Numbered from the stretch's first letter, positions 44,200-54,068 are shown. The stretch: DNA of 64,000 bases from Actinomycetales bacterium (GCA_002919305.1 PKFB01000058.1:62001-126000); one strand, 5' to 3'. Notes: a model not told the origin generated them from the letters alone. Translations and numbers: made by a program.

Positions 44200-45906
44200 A
44201 TGTCCAGGACCGGCAGAGAGGCGCTCATCGAACAGCTACGCGCCGACGGCGTGCGGTACATCTTCGGCAATCCCGGCACCGTCGAGCAGGGATTCCTTGA
44301 CGCCTTGGAAAAGGCCGAGGACATCGAATACATCCTGGCGCTGCAGGAGGCGGTCGTCGTCGGTATCGCCGACGGGTACGCCCGGGCGACCCGCAAACCC
44401 ACCGTCGTTCAGCTCCACAGCGGGGTGGGCCTGGGGAACGGCATCGGAATGCTGTACCAGGCGATGCGGGGTCACGCGCCGCTGGTGGTGTTGGCCGGGG
44501 ACGCCGGGGTCCAGTACGACGCGATGGAAGCCCAGATGGCCGCCGACCTGGTGGGGATGGCCCGGCCGGTCACCAAGTGGGCCACCCGGGTAACCCACCC
44601 GACCTCGTTGCTGCGGACCATCCGCCGGGCGGTGAAGGTGGCGACCACACCACCGTACGGACCGGTGTTCGTGGCCCTGCCCGCCGACGTGCTCGACGCG
44701 CCTAACACCGAGGAGGTCCGACCCAGTATCCACCTGCACACCCGGGTCGCTCCCAGCGCGGAGGAGATTACGCGGATCGCTGAGCTGCTCATCGACGGGG
44801 AAGCCCCGTTGATCGTCATGGGCGACGGGGTGACGTTCGCCGGTGCCCAACCGGAGCTGCAACGGGTGGCCCAGCTGCTGGGCGCCCAGGTGTGGGGCGC
44901 GGACTCCTCCGAGGTGAACTTCGCCGCCGACCTGCCACAGTTTGGGGGCCTGACCGGCCACATGTTCGGCTACCACAGCGAACCGATCATGAAGGCGGCG
45001 GACCGGGTGCTGGTGACCGGAACCTACCTGCTGCCCGAGGTCTATCCGACCTTGGAGAACATCTTCGCGCCCGACGCCAAAGTGGTTCACATCGACCTGG
45101 ACCACGACGCGATCGCCAAGAACCATCCGGTGGATCTGGCGTACCTGGCCGACCCCAAACCTACCCTGGCGTTGCTGGCTGACGAGCTGGAGCGTCTCAT
45201 GACGCCACAGCAGCGAGCCGCCGCCGAGGTGCGAAACGCCCGGCTGCGGGAGCAGGCCGAGAAGCGGCGCGCCGAGGAGGAGGCGCGCGACGCCTCCTAC
45301 CATGACCAGCTTCCGTTGCACGCCTCCTTGTTCGCCCAAGAGGTGGCGGCTCGGATGGGGTCGGACGTGATCATCTTCGATGAAGCGATCACCACGTCGC
45401 CGGAGATCGTTCGGTATCTACAGCCGACCCAACCGGGGCGGTACTTCCAGACCCGGGGTGGGTCGCTGGGGGTGGGCATTCCGGGTGCGCTCGGTGTCAA
45501 GCTCGCCTACCCGGACTCGCCGGTCGTCGCCTTCGTCGGGGACGGCGGCAGTATGTACACCATTCAGGCGTTGTGGACGGCGGTCCGGCACCACATCGAC
45601 GCCACGTTCGTCATCTGCAACAACGGCGGTTACGAGATTCTCAAGCAGAACATCCAGGAATGGATGAAATGGGTTGAGTTGCCGCCGCACGACTATCCCA
45701 AGTCGTTCGACCTGGCGGTCCCGCCCATCCACTTCACCCTGCTGGCCGAATCGATGGGGGTGCCTGGCATCAGGGTGGAGAAGCCGGAGGACATCGCCCC
45801 GGCGGTGAACCGGATGGTGGAGCACCGAGGACCGCTGCTGATCGACCTGGTGATCGCCAACCGGGTGCGCGATCTGCGTGACATCGCGGGTGCGGCGAAA
45901 GCCTGA
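44200..45906 (+). CDS. Thiamine-diphosphate-dependent decarboxylase/carboligase (benzoylformate decarboxylase-like)
   Basis: A 568-residue ThDP enzyme most like benzoylformate decarboxylase. FGNPGTVEQGFL (Ser26 of BFDC is Thr), YILALQEAVVVGIADGYARA with Glu50 that activates the cofactor, QLHSGVGLGNGIGM with His73 (equivalent to His70), and the Mg-ThDP motif GDGGSMYTIQALW ending in CNNGGYEIL. The second active-site His of BFDC (His281, in RHPCF) appears to be Leu here (DLPQF), so the substrate or reaction should differ. Acetolactate synthase-like or oxalyl-CoA-like roles are less likely by sequence. ATG 44200 has GGAGG; a GTG sits three bases upstream. It is flanked by two DJ-1-type genes. Confidence 0.85.
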   Translation: MSRTGREALIEQLRADGVRYIFGNPGTVEQGFLDALEKAEDIEYILALQEAVVVGIADGYARATRKPTVVQLHSGVGLGNGIGMLYQAMRGHAPLVVLAGDAGVQYDAMEAQMAADLVGMARPVTKWATRVTHPTSLLRTIRRAVKVATTPPYGPVFVALPADVLDAPNTEEVRPSIHLHTRVAPSAEEITRIAELLIDGEAPLIVMGDGVTFAGAQPELQRVAQLLGAQVWGADSSEVNFAADLPQFGGLTGHMFGYHSEPIMKAADRVLVTGTYLLPEVYPTLENIFAPDAKVVHIDLDHDAIAKNHPVDLAYLADPKPTLALLADELERLMTPQQRAAAEVRNARLREQAEKRRAEEEARDASYHDQLPLHASLFAQEVAARMGSDVIIFDEAITTSPEIVRYLQPTQPGRYFQTRGGSLGVGIPGALGVKLAYPDSPVVAFVGDGGSMYTIQALWTAVRHHIDATFVICNNGGYEILKQNIQEWMKWVELPPHDYPKSFDLAVPPIHFTLLAESMGVPGIRVEKPEDIAPAVNRMVEHRGPLLIDLVIANRVRDLRDIAGAAKA

Positions 45907-45971
45907 CCACTGGCCCGGGGCCGGGGACCGTGTCCGCCCCGGTATCCGCCTCATCGGGTGAGGAGTTGACG

Positions 45972-46604
45972 ATGAGTAATGAGGCGAGCGACAGGCAACG
46001 GTTGCAGGGCCACAGGATCGCCGTGTTGATGGAGAGCGACTTCTACGAGCCGGAGATCTTCTACTACGCCCGTCGATTCCCCGAGGAAGGCGCCGAGGTG
46101 CATTTCCTCACCCGGTTGTGGGGGCAGGATTCCCTCACCTTCCATGGGCACGAATGGAAGATTCCTTACGAAGTCAACCTCAGTTTCGAGAACATGTCCG
46201 ATGAGACTCTGGCGGGCTATTCAGCGGTCATTATTCCCTCCGGTATGGTGGCCGACCGGCTCCGGTACACCGAATCGGTTGACAAACCGCCGCCGGCCAC
46301 CGAGTTCATGCGTCGGGCCTTCGCCAATCCCAACATCATTAAGGGGATCATCTGCCACGGAATGTGGCTGATGGCGCCCGCCCCGGAGCTGGTCAGAGGG
46401 AGGCGCGCGGTGGTCCACAACAATCTGCTCGGCGACGCCCAGAACATGGGGATCACATACGTCGATTCCGACGTGGTGGTGGATGGAGACCTGGTGACCG
46501 CCCGTACCGGAGGCCACGCCCACCTGTTCGCCAGGGAGATCATCAACCAAGTAGTCGCTCGTTCTCAACGCCCTTCCGTTTCCACCGCGATGGCCGAGGC
46601 TTAG
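45972..46604 (+). CDS. DJ-1/PfpI-family protein, second copy
   Basis: A 210-residue PfpI-type protein with GHRIAVLMESDFYEPEIFYY (Glu near the active site), AGYSAVIIPSGMVADRLRY and the nucleophile elbow KGIICHGMWLMAPAPELVRG with Cys128-His129. It differs clearly from the 277-residue DJ-1 protein two genes upstream and is not a duplicate. The C-terminal HAHLFAREIINQVV segment is also family-like. AGGAG precedes ATG 45972. The gap from the ThDP gene is 65 bp, with a small CCGGGG/CCCCGG hairpin at 45921-45942. Family activities include deglycase/glyoxalase-like and amidase reactions. Confidence 0.85.
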   Translation: MSNEASDRQRLQGHRIAVLMESDFYEPEIFYYARRFPEEGAEVHFLTRLWGQDSLTFHGHEWKIPYEVNLSFENMSDETLAGYSAVIIPSGMVADRLRYTESVDKPPPATEFMRRAFANPNIIKGIICHGMWLMAPAPELVRGRRAVVHNNLLGDAQNMGITYVDSDVVVDGDLVTARTGGHAHLFAREIINQVVARSQRPSVSTAMAEA

Positions 46605-46715
46605 CGGCGCAGCGAAATTAATCAATTCTGCGGTCCAGGGAAGGTAACGTGTTCTATCCATAGCGGGGAAGTGCATTCCCTCAAGCTACAGAAAGGTGAT
46701 TGTGAGGAAATAAAT

Positions 46716-47411
46716 ATGGCCATGATTCATCAACTGATCTTCGCCGCGCCGAAGCCGGGTATGACGGTGCCTGAATTCCAGGACTACTGGATCAACCAGC
46801 ACGCGGTGAAGTACGCCAGCAAGATCCCCCAGATCAAGCGCTACTGCGTGGACAGAATCATTCCCCTCAGCGCCGATGACGAGCCCCTGTGGAACGGTAT
46901 CGCCGAGATCTGGCTCAGGCCCGAGGATCAGATCCCCTCGCTGCAGAGCCCAGAGTTCCTGGAAGGGGCACGGCCTGATGAGCCGCGGTGGGCGGCGTTC
47001 TGGAAGACCATCGTGCTGGACACCAACGCGGTCGAGGTGCTGCCTCCCGGGGAAGGCGCAGACCGGCCCGGGTTCAAGCTGGTCATCCTGGTCAAGCGGC
47101 GCGCCGGGCTGCCGTTGGAGGACTTCCGACGCTACAGCCGCGACAAACACGCCACGTACGCCCTGGCGGTCCCCGGGCTGAAGGGGTATTTGCAACAGAA
47201 CACCGTCGACGGCGCCTACAGCGTCGGGGAAGCGCTCCTGGACGGGGCGTACCAGCTGTTCTTCTCCAGCGAGGACGAGCTGCGAGCCGCGCTGCAGTCA
47301 TCGGAGTACGCCAATTTGGTTTCGGATCTGGAGACCTTCACCGAGCCGCGGTACATCCACACCTTCATCGCCCAAGAGCACTGGATCATCGGACCGCCGG
47401 CGCGGGAGTGA
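46716..47411 (+). CDS. Tandem EthD/ferredoxin-like alpha-beta barrel protein
   Basis: A 231-residue protein containing two EthD-like halves. The first runs MAMIHQLIFAAPKPGMTVPE, DYWINQHAVKYASKIPQIKR; the second FKLVILVKRRAGLPLEDFRR, DKHATYALAVPGLKGYLQ. Each carries the family pattern of a strand, a Y/F-rich helix and an H-A-P-G-L-like loop. EthD proteins are small dimeric barrels that assist or catalyse reactions of aromatic or carbonyl intermediates; a fused pair mimics the dimer. GAGGAA lies 8 nt before ATG 46716. Last gene of the set; 216 bp later the mqnC gene starts. The substrate is unknown. Confidence 0.8.
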   Translation: MAMIHQLIFAAPKPGMTVPEFQDYWINQHAVKYASKIPQIKRYCVDRIIPLSADDEPLWNGIAEIWLRPEDQIPSLQSPEFLEGARPDEPRWAAFWKTIVLDTNAVEVLPPGEGADRPGFKLVILVKRRAGLPLEDFRRYSRDKHATYALAVPGLKGYLQQNTVDGAYSVGEALLDGAYQLFFSSEDELRAALQSSEYANLVSDLETFTEPRYIHTFIAQEHWIIGPPARE

Positions 47412-47627
47412 GACGACCGGGGCCATCGGATCCGGAAGCGCGGATAACACGGATACTGGCCACGATGGTGCGGCCGGGTGGGCTCGTCCCACTCGGCCGT
47501 GAGCCTGCGTGGGCACGGTGGTATAGGTCACGTCAGCCCGACGCCGTACCCCGGGTAGCCGATTGAGCGAGCCGGCGGCGCGGGTGGCCCGGTGACCAGC
47601 GCAGCCGCCGCCGCGTACCCTCGGGTT

Positions 47628-48820
<1,193 letters not shown>

Positions 48821-48824
<4 letters not shown>

Positions 48825-49507
48825 GCCGCGCTTCGCTGGAGAAGCGGCCCCACGAGGTGGCCGCGATGTTCGACGGGGTGGCTCGGCGCTACGACCTCAC
48901 CAACACGGTGTTGACCGCCGGGCAGGACAGGCGATGGAGACGCATCACGCGTCAGGCGTTGGATCTACGCCCCGGTGAGCGCTGTTTGGATCTGGCCGCC
49001 GGTACCGGTGTGTCCACTGAGGAGCTGGCGCGTTCGGGTGCCTTCGTGGTCGGAGTGGACCTGTCGATGGGGATGCTGCGGGCAGGGCAGCACCGCCGCG
49101 TACCCCTGTTGGCCGGGGACGCCTTAGCGTTGCCGTTCGTCGATGAGGCGTTCGACGCCGTGACTATCTCCTTTGGACTACGCAACATCGTCGACGTCGA
49201 CGCGGCCCTGCGGGAGATGGCGCGGGTGACCCGCCCTGGCGGGCGGTTGCTGGTGTGCGAGTTCAGCCACCCCACATGGGAGCCGTTCCGCACGGTGTAC
49301 CGGCGATACCTGATGACCGCGCTGCCAGCGGTGGCGCGGGTGGTGTCCAGCAATCCAGAGGCGTACGTCTACCTTGCTGAGTCGATTCAGGCCTGGCCGG
49401 ACCAACCCGCCCTGGCGGCCCGGATCGCTGCGGCCGGATGGGGCCAGGTTGCCTGGCGGAACCTGTTCAGCGGCGTGGTGACCCTACACCGAGCCATTCG
49501 CCGGTGA
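48821..49507 (+). CDS. menG: Demethylmenaquinone methyltransferase
   Basis: A 228-residue UbiE/MenG-family SAM-dependent methyltransferase performing the final ring methylation to menaquinone. Seen: [20 protein letters not shown] at the N-terminus, SAM motif [35 protein letters not shown] and [19 protein letters not shown]. The ATG overlaps the mqnC stop, so an early and the last step of the pathway are co-translated. The typical YxxYxxxxPxxG segment near the C-terminus is partly altered ([16 protein letters not shown]). Confidence 0.93.
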
Positions 49508-49599
49508 GCGCCGCGCCACACAGGACCGGGAGGTTGTCGCCACCCCGGTCGCTGGTGGCGTCGGCGCTCACAGCAGCAGCGCATTCACCACGGGAAGCC

Positions 49600-50391
49600 T
49601 CACAGGAGGACGGCTAGCAGCTCGGGCGTGTACTGCAGAACCCCGAACGGCGCTCCCGTCGGGTCGGCCAGCATCGCGTACCTGCCCACCGTCAGCGTCA
49701 ACGGCGATACCAGGACCTGACCACCGAGCTCAGTGGCGCGCTGGACGGTCTGCTCACAGTCGGCCACCATGACCGTCACGGACCAGTGGGCCGCGGTGCC
49801 CGCCGGATGCTTCTCAGACAGAGGGCGTACCCCCGCCAGCGTGCGATCTCGGAGGACCCATTCTTGGTACGGGGCTTCGGGGGTGCTGTACTGGGAGGTC
49901 ACCACCTTCCACTCGAACACCGACTGGTAGAACCGCTCCGCCTTGTCGATATCGGGCGTGACCAATTCGGTCCAGGAGAAGGTGTTCGGTTCATTGATCA
50001 CCTGAGCGCCCCGGAAAGATCCGTGCTGCCACAGGCCAAAGACCGCGCCAAGCGGGTCGGTCACCACAGCCCGCCAGCCTCGGGAACCGATCTGGGTGAT
50101 CGGAAGTAAGGTGCTGCCCCCCGCCGTGGTGCTGGCTGATACAGCCGCCTCGATGTCGTCACAGGCGATGTGGCACAACCACGCCGCGGGGGCCTCCTGA
50201 GCGCCGGCCCGCAGACCGGCGACGGCCCGGCCGGCTGCCTCGGTGAGGATCACGCCCTCCTGGTCGTCCGCCTCGCCGTCTTGCCGTGACCAGCCGAACA
50301 ACCCAGAGTAAAACGACTCCGCGGCGGCCGGGTCTGGGCTGATGAGCTCGACCCAGCATGGGGTGCCGGGGGCGTATCCACGTACTCGCAT
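49600..50391 (-). CDS. Two-domain VOC (glyoxalase-like) protein
   Basis: A 263-residue protein with two vicinal-oxygen-chelate modules: TPCWVELISPDPAAAESFYS, FGWSRQDGEADDQEG in the first; NTFSWTELVTPDIDKAERFY, VFEWKVVTSQ in the second. Both end with DPLGAVFGLWQ or DPTGAPFGVLQ. Such proteins include hydroxylases, epimerases and antibiotic-binding proteins; the function is not clear. It converges on menG. A perfect 16-bp palindrome lies 58 bp upstream of its start and may be its operator. Confidence 0.85.
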   Translation of the reverse strand: MRVRGYAPGTPCWVELISPDPAAAESFYSGLFGWSRQDGEADDQEGVILTEAAGRAVAGLRAGAQEAPAAWLCHIACDDIEAAVSASTTAGGSTLLPITQIGSRGWRAVVTDPLGAVFGLWQHGSFRGAQVINEPNTFSWTELVTPDIDKAERFYQSVFEWKVVTSQYSTPEAPYQEWVLRDRTLAGVRPLSEKHPAGTAAHWSVTVMVADCEQTVQRATELGGQVLVSPLTLTVGRYAMLADPTGAPFGVLQYTPELLAVLL

Positions 50392-50449
50392 GCGCTGATC
50401 ATCTGATGTTGATCATGGACCTGCGAGTCAACAGTCATACCAGCTTCAT

Positions 50450-50465
50450 AACGGTCCGGACCGTT
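50450..50465. promoter_or_regulatory. 16-bp palindrome upstream of the VOC gene
   Basis: AACGGTCCGGACCGTT is perfectly self-complementary and sits 58 bp upstream of the VOC gene start. The shape and the CGGTCCGGACCG core resemble TetR-family operators; no regulator gene is adjacent. Confidence 0.55.
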
Positions 50466-50963
50466 TCCGCGTGATTACTCAGCGATTACCGTAGGCGCCG
50501 GGATTCAGGTCGGATGGTGCGAATGCGCGAGTGAGGATTTACGGAGCGTAGTCAGGGGGTTGGGGTGTACCTGCGCTGCGCGACCACAATCAATCTGTCC
50601 TCGGTTGCGGGACGTCCTACCTGTTTTATATAAAAAGCGACTCGCTCGAGCCTGCCTGCGCGATGCTCTCTGTCAGTTGACTCCACGTGCGTTATTCGTA
50701 CGTTATTCGTCGCTTCGTTGCGTGAGGGCGCGAATGGGTGAATGCGAGTGAGTGGGCTGACGGCGCCATTGATCCCGAAGTGACGCATCGACCTGTAACG
50801 ACCAGAACATCCTCGAGGTACGCCGCTGTGTGGCTTTGCGGTGCCTGTTGTGGCTTCCCGCAAGGCCGCACAGCGGCGCGGAACACGGAGATACGGGATG
50901 TATGGCCGCCTATCAGCCGTTACGGTGCTGCGGTCCGCGACCCCTGATGGGCCGCCGAGCAGA
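50466..50963. other. Intergenic stretch without a supported gene
   Basis: About 500 bp downstream of the membrane-anchored protein gene and upstream of the VOC gene. Several short frames of 60-100 residues exist on both strands, but none has a ribosome site or plausible composition. A short AT-rich patch with a TATATAAAAAG run occurs near 50627. Confidence 0.4.
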
Positions 50964-51710
50964 TCAGGAGATCGGCAGACGGGACAGCAGCCCGTTGGCT
51001 ATCTCGTTCAACGCCGGCTGGATCGTGGCGGTGTCGAGGGGTGTGTCCGGCGTATTGGAGACATAGGTCAGGGTCATGACCAGGTTCTCCTCCAACACGC
51101 AGAGCGTCAGGGTGTCGGGGGAGCCGACCATGTTCTCGCTTGAGGGAACCGCCGGAGTCCAGAGGCTGAACGCGTCGGAGCCGACGTCCGTGACCTCGGT
51201 GGGGGCAGGAGACTGGGACTGCGCACCCGCCAGCCGCTCCTGGAACGCGTTCTCCGCGTCGGTCTGGCTGGGGGCGAGGAACACGCTGACGGTCAACAGC
51301 TGGAACGAGCCCTCGGTGCCCGTGGTCATGGTGCTGGACAACGTGACGGTGCAGTCGGTGGTTGAGCCGGTTGGAGGCACCTGGTTGTCCGTGCCTGTCA
51401 CCCCTAGCACGCCGATCAACGGAGCGGCGTCCACGTAGTCACACAGGTTCTCCACCTGCTGGTACATCGGACCGGTCGGCTCGTGGGTGGTCGGCTCATC
51501 GCCATCGGACGACACGATGAAAGCGACCACGACGATCACGAGCGCGACAGCCACTGCGAGGATCAGCAGGGCGCGTCCACGTCGGTCAGGAGGAGGCGGT
51601 GGCGAATCGACCGGAGCCGAAGGCTTAATGTCTGGCACATCGGGACGCGCCGATCTCACGATGGGCCGTTTCGGTGTGGTGCTGGTCGGCTGCTCTGTCT
51701 GCTCGCTCAC
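50964..51710 (-). CDS. Membrane-anchored extracytoplasmic protein of unknown function
   Basis: A 248-residue protein with a cytoplasmic Pro/Lys-rich start, one membrane helix (ALLILAVAVALVIVVVAFIV) and an outside domain with two or three Cys (NLCDYVDAAPLIGVLG, TTDCTVTLS, TLCVLEENLV). The pattern of a Cys after a Pro-rich anchor followed by a DAAPLIGVLG-type segment is reminiscent of DUF3558-like actinobacterial wall proteins, without firm evidence. GTG at 51710 has GGAG six nt upstream. No neighbour gives a functional clue. Confidence 0.7.
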   Translation of the reverse strand: MSEQTEQPTSTTPKRPIVRSARPDVPDIKPSAPVDSPPPPPDRRGRALLILAVAVALVIVVVAFIVSSDGDEPTTHEPTGPMYQQVENLCDYVDAAPLIGVLGVTGTDNQVPPTGSTTDCTVTLSSTMTTGTEGSFQLLTVSVFLAPSQTDAENAFQERLAGAQSQSPAPTEVTDVGSDAFSLWTPAVPSSENMVGSPDTLTLCVLEENLVMTLTYVSNTPDTPLDTATIQPALNEIANGLLSRLPIS

Positions 51711-51961
51711 GGTGTCTCCACGGGGTCGGCGTCTGAACCGCCCGTCGAGTCAGCGAATGTCCGGGCGAGAGCTCAGACGTGCGAGGGCAAGGGGAGGTCG
51801 TGGCGCGCCGGCTCTCGCGCACACCCTTCCAACGTGACCGACGGTGCCTGGCCCGGTAGGCCCGCCGTACGTTGCCTGCTCGGCAGGCTAGTGCTTCGTC
51901 CCGGCTTCGGCAATGTCGTCCGGCTCTGCAGCACGACCGGTCATCCGGTTCCGTGGCTCAT

Positions 51962-51995
51962 TGTCCGGTTAGATGTCCGGTTACTTGTCCGGTTA
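51962..51995. repeat. Three 12-bp-spaced direct repeats
   Basis: TGTCCGGTTA occurs at 51962, 51974 and 51986, exactly 12 bp apart, followed 4 bp later by the inverted half ACCGGTT. The surrounding intergenic region (51711-52333, about 620 bp) contains no supported gene. The phased repeats suggest a binding array for a regulator acting on the membrane-anchored gene or on the reductase-nuo operon. Confidence 0.75.
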
Positions 51996-52226
51996 TGAAC
52001 CGGTTGCGGTACGCCGCGCGGCCCGCCTCCGGCGTACCCGGTGCTTCAGCGCTGCTCCAGGGTGCTTCGGTGTGTCAGGTGCGGCGGTGGGCGGGACGGC
52101 CGCGCGCTCATCCCATGAAGCGGACGGCTCGGAAGGCGCGCCTGCCCTCGGTGAGGTAGCTTCAATCACATTTTCCGAGGGAGAGGGCGTGAATGACGAG
52201 GTAGCTCCGTGGCGTGACGCGGGGAG

Positions 52227-52300
52227 TTAGGCATGCCTAATTCCTGAGGTGGTCGAGATCCCCTCTAGACTGCCAGGAGACAACAAGTGAAAGTCTTCAC
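52227..52300 (+). promoter_or_regulatory. Two operator-like palindromes before the reductase-nuo operon
   Basis: TTAGGCATGCCTAA (52227-52240) is a perfect 14-bp palindrome whose ends match iron-box half-sites (TTAGG/CCTAA), but with shorter spacing than the DtxR/IdeR consensus. GTGAA-AGTC-TTCAC (52287-52300) is a second inverted repeat 34 bp before the start codon at 52334. Both lie where a promoter for the operon is expected. Confidence 0.5.
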
Positions 52301-52333
52301 AAGCGGCTGAGTGGTAGCTGAGAGGCCAACGTG

Positions 52334-53686
52334 ATGAGCAGACCCAGCGGGTCGGGCGCCGAGGACACGGCCGACGTCATTGTGGTCGGCGCGGGTCCGG
52401 GTGGGTCCGCTGCTGCCTACCACCTCGCGAGCCACGGTCTGGACGTGCTCCTGCTGGAGAAGACCGAGTTCCCTCGCGAGAAGGTGTGCGGCGACGGGCT
52501 GACCCCACGTGCGGTCAAACAGCTACTGCGGATGGGGATCGATATCTCCGAAGAGGCCGACTGGCTTCGTAACAAAGGGCTGCGCATTATCGGCGGAGGT
52601 GTCCGTCTGGAGCTGGACTGGCCAGATTTGGCCAGTTACCCCAACTTCGGGTTGACGCGTAGCCGCATGGATTTCGATCAGATACTGGCCGAGCGTGCGG
52701 TCGCCGCCGGTGCCCGACTGCGGACCAGAACCACCGTCACCGGCCCGATCCTGGACCGCGCCGGTCGGGTGGCCGGAGTCACCGCCACCGTGTCGGAGCC
52801 AGGAGAGAAGGCCACGTCGTCAGACACATCGTCAGACACATCGCGCTCATCCGACACCGCCGCGAAACGAACCGTGCGCTTCACCGCGCCCTTGGTCATC
52901 GCCGCCGACGGAGTCTCCGGGCGGTTCCCGCTCTCCCTGGGCCTGACGAAGCGGGAGGACCGGCCTATCGGGGTCGCGGTCCGGCGTTACTACTACAGCC
53001 CACGACACAACGACGAGTACCTGGAGTCCTGGCTGGAGCTGCGCAGCCGGCAGGGGGACGACACCCTACTGCCCGGCTACGGATGGATCTTCGGCCTGGG
53101 GGATGGCCGCGTCAACGTTGGCCTGGGCGTCCTCAACTCCTCCACCGACTTCGGCAAGCTCGACTACCGGCGGATGTTGCTGGACTGGCTGTCCACCACG
53201 CCGGAGGAATGGCAGATGTCCACCGAGGAGCACGCCGACGGCCCGATCCGGGGTGCGGCACTGCCTATGGGGTTCAACCGGGTGCCCCACTACACCCGCG
53301 GGGTGATGCTCGTCGGCGACTCCGGCGGGATGGTCAATCCCTTTAACGGAGAGGGGATTGCCTACGCCATGGAGAGCGGAGAGCTTGCCGCCGAGCTGGC
53401 CACTCAGGCGCTGGCACGGCCAGCGGGAGCGGCCCGCGAGCGGGTGTTGCGGTACTACCCGGAGGAGCTCAAGGCGCGGTATGGCGGCTACTACCGCCTC
53501 GGTGGCTGGTTCGTGAAGCTCATCGGCAACCCGCACGTGATGCGGCTGTGCACCCGACACGGCCTCCCGCGTCCGACGCTGATGCGCTTCGTGTTTAAGC
53601 TGCTGGCGAATCTGACCGACCCGCGGGACGGCGACGTGGCCGACCGCCTGATCAATGCGCTGGTCCGGGTCGCGCCGGCGGTGTAG
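52334..53686 (+). CDS. Geranylgeranyl reductase-family flavoprotein, probable menaquinone reductase (MenJ-like)
   Basis: A 450-residue FAD enzyme. FAD-binding motif VIVVGAGPGGSAAAYHLAS, LEKTEFPREKVCGDGLTPRA with the conserved CGDG, and VMLVGDSGGMVNPFNGEGIA. In mycobacteria the homologous MenJ saturates one isoprene unit of menaquinone, which fits its place directly in front of nuo and in a menaquinone gene region. A Ser/Thr/Asp-rich insert (SSDTSSDTSRSSDTAAKRT) near residue 165 is unusual. ATG 52334 was chosen; a GTG immediately before it is also in frame. It ends 16 bp before nuoA. Other substrates (archaeal-type lipids, chlorophyll-like) are unlikely. Confidence 0.88.
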   Translation: MSRPSGSGAEDTADVIVVGAGPGGSAAAYHLASHGLDVLLLEKTEFPREKVCGDGLTPRAVKQLLRMGIDISEEADWLRNKGLRIIGGGVRLELDWPDLASYPNFGLTRSRMDFDQILAERAVAAGARLRTRTTVTGPILDRAGRVAGVTATVSEPGEKATSSDTSSDTSRSSDTAAKRTVRFTAPLVIAADGVSGRFPLSLGLTKREDRPIGVAVRRYYYSPRHNDEYLESWLELRSRQGDDTLLPGYGWIFGLGDGRVNVGLGVLNSSTDFGKLDYRRMLLDWLSTTPEEWQMSTEEHADGPIRGAALPMGFNRVPHYTRGVMLVGDSGGMVNPFNGEGIAYAMESGELAAELATQALARPAGAARERVLRYYPEELKARYGGYYRLGGWFVKLIGNPHVMRLCTRHGLPRPTLMRFVFKLLANLTDPRDGDVADRLINALVRVAPAV

Positions 53687-53702
53687 GGGGTCTGGAGTTC
53701 CG

Positions 53703-54068
53703 ATGTCGCTCTCGCCGTACGTACCGATCGCCGGAATGTTCATCCTGGCGATCGTCTTCGCGGTCTTCTCGGTCGCGGTGGCTCCCCTGCTGGGGCCGCG
53801 GCGCTACAACAGGGCCAAGCTCGAGGCATACGAATGTGGCATTGAGCCCTCGCCGCAGCCGGTGTCCGGTGGCCGCTTCCCGGTCAAGTTCTACTTGACC
53901 GCGATGCTCTTCATCATTTTCGACGTCGAGATCATCTTCCTTTACCCATGGGCGGTGTCCTTCGACGCGCTGGGCACCTTCGGGTTCGTGGAGATGCTTC
54001 TGTTCATCGCCACCGTCTTCATCGCGTACGCGTACGTGTGGCGACGGGGTGGCCTGGACTGGGACTGA
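53703..54068 (+). CDS. nuoA: NADH-quinone oxidoreductase subunit A
   Basis: A 121-residue membrane subunit of complex I with three helices. Seen: [20 protein letters not shown], the conserved loop with the Cys-Gly-x-Glu segment near the quinone site, and [20 protein letters not shown]. Start ATG 53703 was preferred over upstream in-frame codons that run into the previous gene. First of the nuo genes; nuoB follows 10 bp later. Confidence 0.95.
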   Translation: MSLSPYVPIAGMFILAIVFAVFSVAVAPLLGPRRYNRAKLEAYECGIEPSPQPVSGGRFPVKFYLTAMLFIIFDVEIIFLYPWAVSFDALGTFGFVEMLLFIATVFIAYAYVWRRGGLDWD

